Positions 24,906 to 35,379 are shown, numbered from the stretch's first letter. The stretch: 35,492 bases of DNA from Candidatus Vogelbacteria bacterium RIFOXYD1_FULL_46_19 (GCA_001824825.1 MHTK01000008.1:1-35492); one strand, 5' to 3'. Notes: generated by a model not told the origin, from the sequence alone. Numbers and translations are program-made.

Positions 24906-25889
24906 TTAATCTGTGGCTAAAAACGAATCCAAAACGGCCGTGACTCCAGCCGCTGTCTCCTCTTTCATTAAGTCGGACCGCAGTTCGGCCGCCCCAGCAA
25001 AACCTTCCACGTAAGCTTTGAAATGTTTTTTCATCACCGCAAAACTTTTTTGATGACCGTTAAAAAGTTTTAGATTGGTCTCAGTCGGACCGTATAAATC
25101 CCAAAAAAGATTAGTATGCTCTTTTAATACTGCGAGTCGCTCCGGCAAGTCTGGAATCCGCTCGGACCATAACCAGGGATTACCATAAATCGCCCGCCCC
25201 AACATGACCCCAGCCACATCATACTCTTGCACCTTCTCTCTGGCTTCCGTTAAGTTCTTTACATCGCCATTGCCTAAAATTAAAGTTTGACTGTCGGCCG
25301 CTAAGGCCACCGGTAATTTTATGTCCTCCCAACGGGCCGACACTTTAGACATTTCTTTCCGGGTGCGTAGGTGAAAGGTAATAGCCGCCGGCTCTGCCTT
25401 AAGTAGACTTTCGGTCCAAGTGGCCAGCTCATTGTGATTGTAGCCGATGCGAGTTTTCACCGACACTGGCAAACCGCCAGCCCCCTCCTTTGCCGCTTCG
25501 ATCAGGGCCACCGCCCGGGCCGGATCTTTGATGAGACTGGCGCCGGCCTGCTGGCGCTCGACCGACCGATCTGGGCAACCCATATTAAGGTCAATTCCGG
25601 CAAAGCCTAAAGTAGCCACATAAGCGGCGGCGGCTTTCATTTTAGCCGGCTCACCACCAAAAAGCTGAGCAATAATCGGCCGTTCGGCGGAGGTAAAGTA
25701 GAGCTCCCGTTTCAGCTTTTCCCGACCGGTCGGATGGACCAGACCGTCGGCCGAAACAAACTCGGTAAAAAAAAGGTCCGGCTGACCGTACTTACTAATA
25801 ATAGCCCTGAAAGCCGCGTCGGTAACATCAGCCATCGGTGCCAAAACAAAAATTGGCTTCTGTAGTTGCTGCCAAATATTCATACTCAT
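24906..25889 (-). CDS. dus: tRNA-dihydrouridine synthase
   Basis: LAPMADVTDAAFRAII, GIDLNMGCPDRSVERQQAGASLIKDP, VSVKTRIGYN; start at MNIWQQ/MSMNIW. Confidence 0.9.
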   Translation of the reverse strand: MSMNIWQQLQKPIFVLAPMADVTDAAFRAIISKYGQPDLFFTEFVSADGLVHPTGREKLKRELYFTSAERPIIAQLFGGEPAKMKAAAAYVATLGFAGIDLNMGCPDRSVERQQAGASLIKDPARAVALIEAAKEGAGGLPVSVKTRIGYNHNELATWTESLLKAEPAAITFHLRTRKEMSKVSARWEDIKLPVALAADSQTLILGNGDVKNLTEAREKVQEYDVAGVMLGRAIYGNPWLWSERIPDLPERLAVLKEHTNLFWDLYGPTETNLKLFNGHQKSFAVMKKHFKAYVEGFAGAAELRSDLMKEETAAGVTAVLDSFLATD

Positions 25890-25952
25890 CTTGTTAAGCC
25901 TAATCAAAAAAGACCGCCCGTCAAATTTTCCATTCAAGGATTAAACCCCAAA

Positions 25953-26900
25953 CTACTTCGACTTAGAAAAATAATCAACTAGGCCGCGGTAAGTAGCCTC
26001 GGCTAAAATTGGCAGGAATTTTTCTCGCCGGGCCAGCAAATAATATTTAGACTCATAAATATAACCGTACTCCACCAACAGGGCGGGGTGAGTTTGGGAG
26101 TTATGAGATCCAACCGCAATCAAATCTTGAGTTTCAATAATGACATCCGCCTCTAGGGGAAAATTACTAGGTGGACTAACACGACCTAAAGCGGCCGCCA
26201 AACTGTCGCCGGCAATTTTACTACTAGTGGCATTAGTAAACTGTCGCTCCGGAATATAAATAGCAAAACCCTGGTACTTACCAATATGATCTTTTAACTC
26301 ACGTGGATAATCGTTGAAGTGGAGGTGGAGGGCGAGGTCCACCTCATTATCATTAGCCCATTTATTAATGCCATATAAAATGAAAGCAGTCTGGTTGGGA
26401 GCATAATTATGGTCGACAGCGGGTTCGGTCGCCGTAATGGCGCCGGTTTTTAATAACTGATCCATAGCTTGGCGCACCGTTCGACGAAAGCTTAAAATCT
26501 GAACTTCAGCTGAAGAAAAATACTGTTGAAATTCTTCCGTGTATTCACCAGTGTCGTAGTCTCTGGTGGTAATAACTTCAAACCGGCCATCGGCTTTGAG
26601 TTCTTTGGCAATAACTCGTGCCAATTCCCGGGCCACTTGCTCTTCGGTTAACTCCTTAAAAAAACCACCTCGAGACACTAGGTCATGACCAGGAACCAGT
26701 AGAATTTTATAAGGCTTAGCCGTAAAATCAAACTCCGCTGACACCACCGTTTGATCCGGCCAGGCAATTTGATCGGTGGTAGCCACAGGCACCGGGAGCC
26801 TTGATCTATGGTTAGAGCTCCAGTACCACCAAGTCACCAACAGCACCACTATGACCATCACTATGCCGCCACTAATTAAATGAGACTTAGTGATGATCAT
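25953..26900 (-). CDS. N-acetylmuramoyl-L-alanine amidase (Amidase_3-like)
   Basis: ILLVPGHDL, LALHLHFNDYPRE, ALLVEYGYIYESKYY. Confidence 0.8.
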   Translation of the reverse strand: MIITKSHLISGGIVMVIVVLLVTWWYWSSNHRSRLPVPVATTDQIAWPDQTVVSAEFDFTAKPYKILLVPGHDLVSRGGFFKELTEEQVARELARVIAKELKADGRFEVITTRDYDTGEYTEEFQQYFSSAEVQILSFRRTVRQAMDQLLKTGAITATEPAVDHNYAPNQTAFILYGINKWANDNEVDLALHLHFNDYPRELKDHIGKYQGFAIYIPERQFTNATSSKIAGDSLAAALGRVSPPSNFPLEADVIIETQDLIAVGSHNSQTHPALLVEYGYIYESKYYLLARREKFLPILAEATYRGLVDYFSKSK

Positions 26901-27874
26901 AAAGAGGAAGCAGAACTAGTGGCAACCAATTCGTCTCCGCCCTCGGTATTGGCGGGACCAGGACGATAAGAAAACTGATCGGTAAATTTATAAAATATTT
27001 TTTTACCAAACCGCAAATCAATATATTCCAGTTTGGCCCCAGCCTGACCTTTCTGATCGATAAAATCAGCGGCTGACCACACCGCTGCTAAGTAGGTGGC
27101 AACTACCGACAAGTCCTGTTGGTCGTTCCATTTAAGTTGCCACTGGTCCCGACTGATTGGGCTACGCTCGACGATATGAAAAGCGTAGTCGCCGAGTGGT
27201 AAAATCTCCACTTCACTGACTTCCACTCGGCTTAACTTAGCTGTCCGTAAAATTTCAGGCATGGCTTCAATAGCTAGGACTAAACGCTGGAAACTGGCTA
27301 TCTCCAAAGGTCTAGTACCTAAAGGAGACGCCGGTAAGGAGCTATTTATAATAAACATAATATTGTCGGAAAAAGTGGGAGCTGTGGAAAACAGATAGCC
27401 AGATGAGTCAGCCAAAAAACAACTCTGCTCAACTCCAGTGGCACACCAAATATAAGCCGCCGACCGCTCCTTCACCTCAATTATTAGCTCTTGCCAATTA
27501 TTGACTTTAAAATTCAAAGACTCCACATACCCCGAGGTTTCTAAAATATCTTTAATGATAGCTTGTTTGGGATAAGTGAGAGCCGTGGACTTAGGGATCA
27601 ACCACCAGTAACTTTCTTGCAAGTGCCTGCTCGCAATCTCCATCACCACTTGAGCGGAAACGGTTTGATTGCCTACAACTTTAACTTCACTGATAGTAAA
27701 CCGCTCATGATGCAAGCCCCAAAAGACACCACCAATCAATAACAGCAAAAAAATGCCGGTGGTATAAAACCGGACAACTCGTTTTCGCCTAGTCTGCAAG
27801 CGCTTCTTCCGTTTAATCTCCTCCCGCGCGTCAGTATTGGCTCTAGTTATCGAAACCGATTTTGGTCTGTCCAA
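26897..27874 (-). CDS. FtsQ-like POTRA-domain division protein
   Basis: Single N-terminal TM then FTISEVKVVGNQTVSAQVVMEIA (POTRA) and VKERSAAYIWC. Confidence 0.75.
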   Translation of the reverse strand: MDRPKSVSITRANTDAREEIKRKKRLQTRRKRVVRFYTTGIFLLLLIGGVFWGLHHERFTISEVKVVGNQTVSAQVVMEIASRHLQESYWWLIPKSTALTYPKQAIIKDILETSGYVESLNFKVNNWQELIIEVKERSAAYIWCATGVEQSCFLADSSGYLFSTAPTFSDNIMFIINSSLPASPLGTRPLEIASFQRLVLAIEAMPEILRTAKLSRVEVSEVEILPLGDYAFHIVERSPISRDQWQLKWNDQQDLSVVATYLAAVWSAADFIDQKGQAGAKLEYIDLRFGKKIFYKFTDQFSYRPGPANTEGGDELVATSSASSL

Positions 27875-29114
27875 AGTAGGGCTGCAAAGCCTCCGGAACT
27901 AAAATAGTGCCATCGGCCTGCTGGTAATTTTCTATTAAAGCTACCAATAGCCGGGGCGTGGCGGCCATTGTTCCGTTTAGTGAATGAACAAAATGATTCT
28001 TGCCTTCCGCGTCCAGATACTTTGTATTAAGCCGTCTAGCTTGAAAGTCGTGAAAATAAGAAATGGAATGTGTCTCTCGATATTTCTCCTCTAGGGGTAC
28101 CCAGGCTTCCAAATCATATTTTTTAACTTGACCCAAACCTAAATCACCACCACAGTTAACCACTACCCGATAAGGAATGTTGAGCGACTGCATATAGCTT
28201 TCGGCGAGCTTAAGCAATTCTTCGTGCCAGTGGACCGATTCATCGTGACGAGCTTCACACAGCACGACTTGTTCAACCTTATAAAACTCATGCAAGCGGA
28301 TGAGCCCCCGTGTATCTTTACCGTGGCTACCGGCTTCCCGCCGAAAACAAGGAGACCAAGCGGCCAGCTTTTTTGGTAAAGCCGAAAGAGGTAAAACTTC
28401 ATCCATAAAATAACCCATCGTCGCCACTTCCCCGGTCCCAGCCAAAAAATCGCCGTCTTGTGTTTGATACAGGTCCTCTTCACCTTGAGGTAAGTAGCCG
28501 GTGCCCAAAAACGGCTCACGCCGCACCAAACTCGGCACCAACATTTCCTCATAACCGGCTTGCCTTAACATAGCGAAGGCGTGTTGCCACAAAGCGAAAG
28601 ACAAACGCACTCCAGCTCCTTGTAAAAAATAACCACGAAACCCAGCCACCTTGGTGCCACGCTCTAAGTCCACCATTTTTAAACCCGTCATAATATCAAT
28701 ATGATTTTTTGGTGAAAAAGAAAATTGTGGCTTATCCCCCCAAACCTTAATTTCTTGATTGGCCGAATCATCATCACCAGCCGGTACCGACATATCGGGA
28801 ACATTAGGCACCCGAATCATTAGTTGTTGCCACTCCTTGACTAGGGTTTTTAGTTTTTCTTCTTTTAATTGCAACTCGTCTTTAAGAACTTTCATCTCGG
28901 CAATATGCCGCTGACGCTCATCCGGGTCAGTGGTTTGACTGATTAATTGATTAGCCTCATTTTGCTCAGAACGCATCAGCTCCACCTCGGCCAACACTTT
29001 TAGTCGCCGAGTATCTACCGCGAGCAACTCGTCCACTTGAAAGTCGATTTTTTTCTTCTCGGCCGCCGCCTGAACCAAGTCTTTATTTTCCCGAATGAAT
29101 TTTATATCCAACAT
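27843..29114 (-). CDS. serS: seryl-tRNA synthetase
   Basis: MLDIKFIRENKDLVQAAAEKK; class II motifs CFRREAGSHGKDTRGLIRLHEFYKVEQV; SLNGTMAATPRLLVALIENYQQADGTILVPEALQPY. Confidence 0.97.
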   Translation of the reverse strand: MLDIKFIRENKDLVQAAAEKKKIDFQVDELLAVDTRRLKVLAEVELMRSEQNEANQLISQTTDPDERQRHIAEMKVLKDELQLKEEKLKTLVKEWQQLMIRVPNVPDMSVPAGDDDSANQEIKVWGDKPQFSFSPKNHIDIMTGLKMVDLERGTKVAGFRGYFLQGAGVRLSFALWQHAFAMLRQAGYEEMLVPSLVRREPFLGTGYLPQGEEDLYQTQDGDFLAGTGEVATMGYFMDEVLPLSALPKKLAAWSPCFRREAGSHGKDTRGLIRLHEFYKVEQVVLCEARHDESVHWHEELLKLAESYMQSLNIPYRVVVNCGGDLGLGQVKKYDLEAWVPLEEKYRETHSISYFHDFQARRLNTKYLDAEGKNHFVHSLNGTMAATPRLLVALIENYQQADGTILVPEALQPYFGQTKIGFDN

Positions 29115-29205
29115 AATTATTAGAATACCAAAATCAGAGCTAAAATAAAAGCCGGGGCCCCAAAGTGTTAGGACGCCGGCTCAGCAGAATTCTTTCTGAA
29201 CTTTT

Positions 29206-29439
29206 CTAATAAGAAGAATGTTTCCATAAATTGAACTTCCCTATCAAGTCAAGTTCAATCTGGGATCTCAAGCTGGGATAATCGTGCAACCGAAAAGCGG
29301 GCAGGTGGAGTTGTGAATCCAACCGATCCTTCTTCGAAACGACTTGTCTCGCTTTACGTAAACGCGCCAACGTGTCCTCCTTATTTCTTTGTTGCTCTGC
29401 TTCAATCTCATTCAGTTCAGCCACCTCTTCAGTCAGCAT
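29206..29439 (-). CDS. small hypothetical protein
   Basis: 77 aa ORF with purine-rich SD (AAAGAGGGGG) near the ATG. Confidence 0.5.
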   Translation of the reverse strand: MLTEEVAELNEIEAEQQRNKEDTLARLRKARQVVSKKDRLDSQLHLPAFRLHDYPSLRSQIELDLIGKFNLWKHSSY

Positions 29440-29512
29440 TGGCCAGCCCCCTCTTTAAGACTCCCTCTTAGCCTAATATAGCAAGTAACAATATCTGTTA
29501 CAATAATAGATA

Positions 29513-30382
29513 ATGTATAAGGTACAGACTCTAGCGGCCGCCGACTGGCCACCACTTTTAAACGAAATTAACGATCCACCGAAAAAATTGTGGCTGGCCG
29601 GTCAATTACCGGACCCTAAAAAATTTACTTATTTAACCGTCGTTGGCTCACGACATTTTTCTCAGTACGGGGCCGCAGCCTGCCGCCACTTAATCCAAGG
29701 TCTCGTGGGCCAGCCAGTAGTAATTGTCTCTGGTTTAGCTTTGGGAATAGATACTATTGCCCACCAAACAGCTTTGGCGAGTGACTTAGCGACCCTGGCC
29801 GTTCCTGGCTCTGGTCTTGATCCGACCGTTTTATACCCCCGCCGCAACCTAAACTTAGCTCAAAAAATTATCGAGACCGGTGGGGGCTTACTCTCAGAAT
29901 ATGAACCTAATTTTAGAGCCACTCCCTATAGCTTTCCGCGCCGCAATCGCCTGATGGCAGGACTGTCACCAGCCACTTTAATAATAGAAGCGGCTGAGCG
30001 CTCAGGGACTTTAATTACCGCCCGGTTAGCTTTAGATTATAACCGCGACGTTTTGGTGGTCCCCGGAGAAATTTTTAAGACCGGCTCAGCTGGCCCTCTA
30101 AACCTCCTTCAAGATGGGGCCCAACCGGTTTTAAGTGCCTTAAACATTATCGACGCCCTCCATTTAAAACGGCCAACGCCGACCGCCATTAAAGCCTCGA
30201 GCCCTGCCAATTTAACCACTACCGAAAAAATTATTTATGAATTACTGGGTCGTGAAGCGTTAGCCGCTGATGATCTGGTAGCAAAAATGAATTTACCAAT
30301 AAGTGAGATAAGTGGGGCTTTATCATCTCTAGAAATCAAAGGCTTAGTGACTGACCAAGGTGGCTATTTTTATCTTCATTAA
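29513..30382 (+). CDS. dprA: DNA-processing protein DprA
   Basis: VGSRHFSQYG, VSGLALGIDTIAHQTAL, SEYEPNFRATPYSFPRRNRLMAGLS; C-terminal winged helix. Confidence 0.95.
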   Translation: MYKVQTLAAADWPPLLNEINDPPKKLWLAGQLPDPKKFTYLTVVGSRHFSQYGAAACRHLIQGLVGQPVVIVSGLALGIDTIAHQTALASDLATLAVPGSGLDPTVLYPRRNLNLAQKIIETGGGLLSEYEPNFRATPYSFPRRNRLMAGLSPATLIIEAAERSGTLITARLALDYNRDVLVVPGEIFKTGSAGPLNLLQDGAQPVLSALNIIDALHLKRPTPTAIKASSPANLTTTEKIIYELLGREALAADDLVAKMNLPISEISGALSSLEIKGLVTDQGGYFYLH

Positions 30383-30509
30383 TTTTTATTTAGCAAAAAA
30401 TTTTTGATAACCAGCGGTAAAAGTCTAGTAAGTAATTTGCTAGCCTCTCGATTATCTGCTATTACTGAAAAATCAATTGAACTAAAATATCACCATTTAA
30501 ATTTATTTT

Positions 30510-32696
30510 ATGAAATTATTAATTGTCGAGTCCCCAGCTAAAGCTAAAACCATTGCCAAATATTTAGACAATGCTTATACGGTTAGAGCTTCTGTCGGAC
30601 ATATCCGTGATCTGCCCAAGTCGAATAAAAACGCCATCGACATCGAAGGAGGCTTTGTGCCGAATTATGAAATTGCCAAGGATAAACATAAAATTGTCGC
30701 TGAACTCAGACAATTAGCTAAAAAAGCCGACGAGGTGGTCCTCGCGACCGACCCCGACCGCGAAGGCGAGGCTATTGCCTGGCACATTGCCCAAGTCCTA
30801 GGCTTAGACCGGACCAAAAGCCAAGCCAAAAATCTAAAGCGGATTACTTTTCATGAAATTACTAAAGAGGCCGTGCAAGCGGCCATGCTCTCTCCTCGCC
30901 AGATTGACCAGAATTTGCGCCAAGCCCAAGAAGCCCGTCGAGTTTTAGACCGCTTGTTTGGTTATGATCTATCGGGGCTAATTTGGAAAAAACTGCGCTA
31001 TGGTTTGTCGGCCGGCCGAGTGCAATCACCGGCCCTGCGTATTTTAGTAGAGAGGGAAAAACTAATCCAGGCTTTCCAACCCGAAGCCTTTTGGGTGATT
31101 GGAGCATTATTTGAAACAGCCAAGGGGCAGTCGATCCCTTTCACCGCCGGCGTGGAGCCGAAGAATGAGAACGAAGCTACCCAAATCGTTACGGCCGCTA
31201 AACACACTACCTGGACGATTGGTGACATTAAAGAGAGCGAAGCTAAACGCCAACCACGAGCTCCTTTTACCACCTCCACTTTACAGCAAACTGCTTCCAG
31301 TCGTTTGGGTTATTCGCCCAGCCAAACGATGCGCCTAGCCCAAAAACTCTACGAAAAAGGCCTCATCACTTACATGCGAACCGATAGCACCTTTTTAGGA
31401 GCTCAAGCTATGGCGGCCATTGCTGGAGTGGTCAAAGACAGTTTTGGGAGCGAACATTACGAGTCGCATCAATACGTGCGTAAATCCAAGAACGCCCAAG
31501 AGGCCCACGAGGCCATTCGCCCGGCCCATGCCACCACCAAATCGGCCGGCGCTAGCGAACCGGAAAAAAAATTATACCGTTTAATTTGGGAAAGGACCGT
31601 GTCGAGCCAAATGAAGCCGGCTCTCACTCTGCGCACCAAGCTCATCGCCAAAGCAGCGGACCAGGCGGTGCCGGAATTTTATGCCAATGGTTCCCAAGTT
31701 TTATACCCCGGCTGGCTCCTGGCTGATCCGCGGGCCCGTGGCGAAGATATTGATCTACCGCCCTTAAACCCCGGCGACCCTTTGCAACTCCTCTCTATTG
31801 AAGCGGAGGGTAAAGAAACTCAACCCCCACCCCGTTATACGGAAGCGGGCTTAGTGAAAGAATTGGAACGCCGCGGCATCGGCCGGCCGAGCACCTATGC
31901 TCCAACCATTAAGACCATTGTGGATCGGGGTTATGTCGAGAAAGAGAATCGGTCCCTTCGACCGACCGATATGGGTGAGTTGGTCTCCGACTTTTTATCA
32001 GAGCATTTTGCCACCTACATCAGTGACGACTTTACCGCTTTAATGGAAAATGAGCTCGACGAAATTGCCAGTGGCCAGCGGGAGTATATTAAAACTTTAG
32101 CTGATTTTTACGGCCCGTTTACAAAAGCGATCAAATCTAAAAACAAAATTGACAAGATTTCTAATTTAGGCGAAGCCCCAGCTGGCACCAAGTGTCCCGA
32201 CTGCGAGGGAAAAATGATTATTAAGCTTGGTAAAGGCGGTAAGTTTTACAGCTGTGCTAAGTTTCCCAATTGCGTCGGTGCTCGAACTTTGGAAGGCAAA
32301 GTACTGGAAGGGCCGAAAGATACTGGCCGCTTGTGCCCCAAATGCGCCAAAGCTAACTTGGTAGAAAAAGAGGGTCGCTTTGGACGCTTTATTGCTTGCG
32401 GTAACTATCCAAAGTGTAAACATATCGAACAAGACCCTAATGCGGAAAAGCCGGGTGATACCGGCGTCGCTTGTCCGGAATGCAAAAAAGGAACGATGGT
32501 AGAAAAGCGGGGTCGCTTTGGCTTGTTTTATGGCTGCTCCCATTACCCCGACTGTAAACATATTATTAAAGCCAAGCCGACCGGCGCCCTCTGCCCCGAC
32601 TGCGGCGCATTAATAATGCAAGGCACTAAAACTATCCCCGATCGTTGTTCCAACAAAGCGTGTCCTCGACATAATCCACACAAATTAGATAAGTAA
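30510..32696 (+). CDS. topA: DNA topoisomerase I with four C-terminal zinc ribbons
   Basis: Toprim LLIVESPAKAKTIAKYL, DPDREGEAIAWH, active site GLITYMRTDST, four CxxC zinc ribbons. Confidence 0.97.
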   Translation: MKLLIVESPAKAKTIAKYLDNAYTVRASVGHIRDLPKSNKNAIDIEGGFVPNYEIAKDKHKIVAELRQLAKKADEVVLATDPDREGEAIAWHIAQVLGLDRTKSQAKNLKRITFHEITKEAVQAAMLSPRQIDQNLRQAQEARRVLDRLFGYDLSGLIWKKLRYGLSAGRVQSPALRILVEREKLIQAFQPEAFWVIGALFETAKGQSIPFTAGVEPKNENEATQIVTAAKHTTWTIGDIKESEAKRQPRAPFTTSTLQQTASSRLGYSPSQTMRLAQKLYEKGLITYMRTDSTFLGAQAMAAIAGVVKDSFGSEHYESHQYVRKSKNAQEAHEAIRPAHATTKSAGASEPEKKLYRLIWERTVSSQMKPALTLRTKLIAKAADQAVPEFYANGSQVLYPGWLLADPRARGEDIDLPPLNPGDPLQLLSIEAEGKETQPPPRYTEAGLVKELERRGIGRPSTYAPTIKTIVDRGYVEKENRSLRPTDMGELVSDFLSEHFATYISDDFTALMENELDEIASGQREYIKTLADFYGPFTKAIKSKNKIDKISNLGEAPAGTKCPDCEGKMIIKLGKGGKFYSCAKFPNCVGARTLEGKVLEGPKDTGRLCPKCAKANLVEKEGRFGRFIACGNYPKCKHIEQDPNAEKPGDTGVACPECKKGTMVEKRGRFGLFYGCSHYPDCKHIIKAKPTGALCPDCGALIMQGTKTIPDRCSNKACPRHNPHKLDK

Positions 32697-32832
32697 AATA
32701 GTAGCCTGCGGCCTACGCTACAGGCCCAACTAGTTTTTGTCGAGCGGAGCCATGTTTTTTCAGCAGGAAAAACGGGCTAGCTGGGGTCGAAAAAATTTTC
32801 GAGTGAGCGACGAAAAAATTATTTGTGACCCA

Positions 32833-32893
32833 AGACGGTCCCCGACCGCTTTGCCAACAAAGTGTCTCCTCGACACAATCTCCACCAACTAAC
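32833..32893 (+). pseudogene. degenerate duplicate of the topA 3' end
   Basis: Translates TVPDRFANKVSPRHNLHQLT* versus TopA C-terminus TIPDRCSNKACPRHNPHKLDK*. Confidence 0.8.
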
Positions 32894-32957
32894 CTAAATA
32901 ATAAAGGTATGGTCCAGTTTTCTCTTTCACTCCGCTTTTGCTAGGATATAGAAACCT

Positions 32958-34421
32958 ATGTTTAAGCTATTCACCAAGGAACTTGACCCGCAAGAAATTT
33001 TCGATCTGATGAATTCGCCGACCGAGGAGGATAAAGAAAAAATCACACACGGTTTAGAGTTTGCTAAAAAAGCCCACGCCGACCAGCTACGATTTTCCGG
33101 CGAACCCTATGTTACTCACCCTTTTGAAGTGGCCAAAATTTTAGCCGGGCTAAAAGCCACTCCAGATATGATTGTCGCGGGCTTAATTCACGATACTCTG
33201 GAGGATACCCCAATTACTGAAGCGGATATTGAAGTGGCTTTCGGTCCCAATATTCTTTTTTTAGTCGAAGGCGTTACCAAGTTAGGTAAGATCAAGTACC
33301 GTGGTTTAGAGCGGCACGTTGAAAGTTTACGTAAACTCTTTTTTGCGATGGCCGAAGATATTCGCGTGGTTATCATTAAACTGGCCGACCGCTTGCATAA
33401 TGTGCGGACCCTGCAATATGTGCGAGCCGACAAAAGAGAACGCATCGCTCTAGAGACCATTCAAATTTACGCCCCCATAGCGAACCGGCTGGGCATTTGG
33501 CGCCTTAAAGGCCAGCTAGAGGATGCCAGTTTTCCTTTCGCCCATCCGGCCGAGTTTGAAAGTGTAACTCGAATGCGCAAAACTAAAGGCAAGGAATCGC
33601 TTAAGCGCATCCAAAAATTTTCTCGGAATATTCAAACGGCTTTAGCTGACGCCGGCCTGAGACACGCCACCATCGACTACCGAATCAAATACCTCTATGG
33701 TTTGTATAAAAAACTGATGCGTAAAAATATGGACATCGATCAAATTTACGATATTCTCGCCCTGCGGGTGATTGTCAATACTATCCCCGAGTGTTACCAA
33801 GTGCTCGGTATTGTCCACGGACTTTATCGACCAATGCCCGGCCGCTTAAACGACTATATCGCCCATCCCAAGCCCAACGGCTATCAAAGTATTCATACCG
33901 ACGTTTTTTCACCCGATGGCACTATTGCTGAAATCCAAATTCGCACTCAGAAAATGCATGAAGAGTCGCAGTACGGTATTGCTTCCCACATTATTTACAC
34001 AGAATCCAATAAACCCAAGCAAGGCGGCATTTTACGACCAAAACTCAACTGGATTAAAAACTTAATTGACTGGCAAAAACAGACGGAGGGTTCGGAAGAA
34101 TTTTTAACAACTTTAAAAACAGATTTTTTTGAAGATCAAATTTTTACTTTTACGCCCAAGGGGGACGTGATCGAACTACCGGTCGGGGCCACCGTGATCG
34201 ATTTTGCTTACGCCATTCACTCCGACTTAGGCAACCACGCATCCGGTGGTCGGATTAATGGTAAATTTTCCAGCTTAAACACCAAGTTGCAGAACCGAGA
34301 CTGTGTTGAAATTGAAACTAAAAAAAGCAATCGACCAACTCAGAAGTGGCTAGAATTTGCTAAAACCAGTTTAGCCAAACGCCACATCAGATCTTTCCTC
34401 CAAAAAGTGGACGAGAGTTAG
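32958..34421 (+). CDS. RelA/SpoT homologue (HD + synthetase + TGS, no ACT)
   Basis: HD domain GLIHDTLEDT, VIIKLADRLHNVRTL; RSH synthetase and TGS (FTPKGDVIELPVGATVIDFAYAIHSDLGNHA). Confidence 0.95.
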   Translation: MFKLFTKELDPQEIFDLMNSPTEEDKEKITHGLEFAKKAHADQLRFSGEPYVTHPFEVAKILAGLKATPDMIVAGLIHDTLEDTPITEADIEVAFGPNILFLVEGVTKLGKIKYRGLERHVESLRKLFFAMAEDIRVVIIKLADRLHNVRTLQYVRADKRERIALETIQIYAPIANRLGIWRLKGQLEDASFPFAHPAEFESVTRMRKTKGKESLKRIQKFSRNIQTALADAGLRHATIDYRIKYLYGLYKKLMRKNMDIDQIYDILALRVIVNTIPECYQVLGIVHGLYRPMPGRLNDYIAHPKPNGYQSIHTDVFSPDGTIAEIQIRTQKMHEESQYGIASHIIYTESNKPKQGGILRPKLNWIKNLIDWQKQTEGSEEFLTTLKTDFFEDQIFTFTPKGDVIELPVGATVIDFAYAIHSDLGNHASGGRINGKFSSLNTKLQNRDCVEIETKKSNRPTQKWLEFAKTSLAKRHIRSFLQKVDES

Positions 34422-34422
34422 A

Positions 34423-35379
34423 CTAGAGCGAAAAATTACGAATCGAGTACAGCTCATCATCAGCTGTAGAATCATCAATAGGAGCCGGCAAGTCTTCGGC
34501 CCCAACCAAGTCGTCAGCAAGAACCTCGGCTGAATTTAAGGTTGAGGGTTGTTCGATTAACGATAAAATTTTATTTAAATCTTCCGGGGAGAAAAAGGCA
34601 ATGGTCAAACGGCCACCCTGATCTTTTTTTTCTACTTTGACTTTCGTCCCAAATTTTTGCGACAAGCGCTCCTCCACGGCGTATAACTCCGGATTGATAA
34701 AGGCGTCGATTTTGCGCACGCGCTCAATAGCCACTCGCCGGGCCGCCGCTTCAGCTTCGCGGACGGTCAGCCGCCTAGCGGTAATATCTTTAAACAAAGT
34801 CATCTGCTCGGCCGGGCGATCGATCAGCATTAAAAGGGGTCTAGTATGACCCTCGGTAATTTTACCAGCCACCAGAGCATCGAGCATTTCCTGGGGCAAG
34901 CCTAAAATTCGGACACTGTTAGAAACATACTCTCGACTGCGACCCACTTTCTTGGCTACTTCCGTGTGTTTTAAATTAAATTCTTTGATCAACTTCATAA
35001 AAGCCTCCGCCCGGTCAATCGGATTTAAATCTTCACGCTGGAGATTTTCGATAATAGCCATCTCCAACTTCATCTTATCAGTTTGGTTGCCGGCTCTAAT
35101 AATAGCCGGCACCTGATAGAGGCCGGCTATTTTTGAGGCCCGCAGGCGACGTTCACCGGCAATTAGCTCGTATTCCGTATACAGGCTACCATCCTCCCGC
35201 TCTATTTCTCGCCTGGTCACCACCAAGGGTTGTAACACTCCGTACTGACGAATAGAATCAGCCAAATCGCGTAGGCGGTCCTCATCGAACTCCCGGCGCG
35301 GCTGATAGGGATTGGGCTTGATTTTTTCCAAATCAATCCAAAAAATCGAGTGATTATAGAGATGTTTCTCTTCATCCAT
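34423..35379 (-). CDS. parB: ParB/Spo0J family chromosome partitioning protein
   Basis: IKPNPYQPRREFDEDRLRDLADSIRQYGVLQPL, ELIAGERRLRASKIAGL, HTH LKHTEVAKKVGRSREYVSNSVRILGLP. Confidence 0.95.
   Translation of the reverse strand: MDEEKHLYNHSIFWIDLEKIKPNPYQPRREFDEDRLRDLADSIRQYGVLQPLVVTRREIEREDGSLYTEYELIAGERRLRASKIAGLYQVPAIIRAGNQTDKMKLEMAIIENLQREDLNPIDRAEAFMKLIKEFNLKHTEVAKKVGRSREYVSNSVRILGLPQEMLDALVAGKITEGHTRPLLMLIDRPAEQMTLFKDITARRLTVREAEAAARRVAIERVRKIDAFINPELYAVEERLSQKFGTKVKVEKKDQGGRLTIAFFSPEDLNKILSLIEQPSTLNSAEVLADDLVGAEDLPAPIDDSTADDELYSIRNFSL

Noticed and set aside
34419-34425. Convergent relA/spoT homologue and parB separated by 1 bp as a special regulatory overlap
   Set aside because: Tight convergent packing is common in reduced genomes; nothing further supports regulation.
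300-35379. Alternative genetic code (TGA = Gly, as in Gracilibacteria/SR1)
   Set aside because: TGA is used as a normal stop (e.g. end of 15632..16054) and core proteins read through cleanly under the standard bacterial code.
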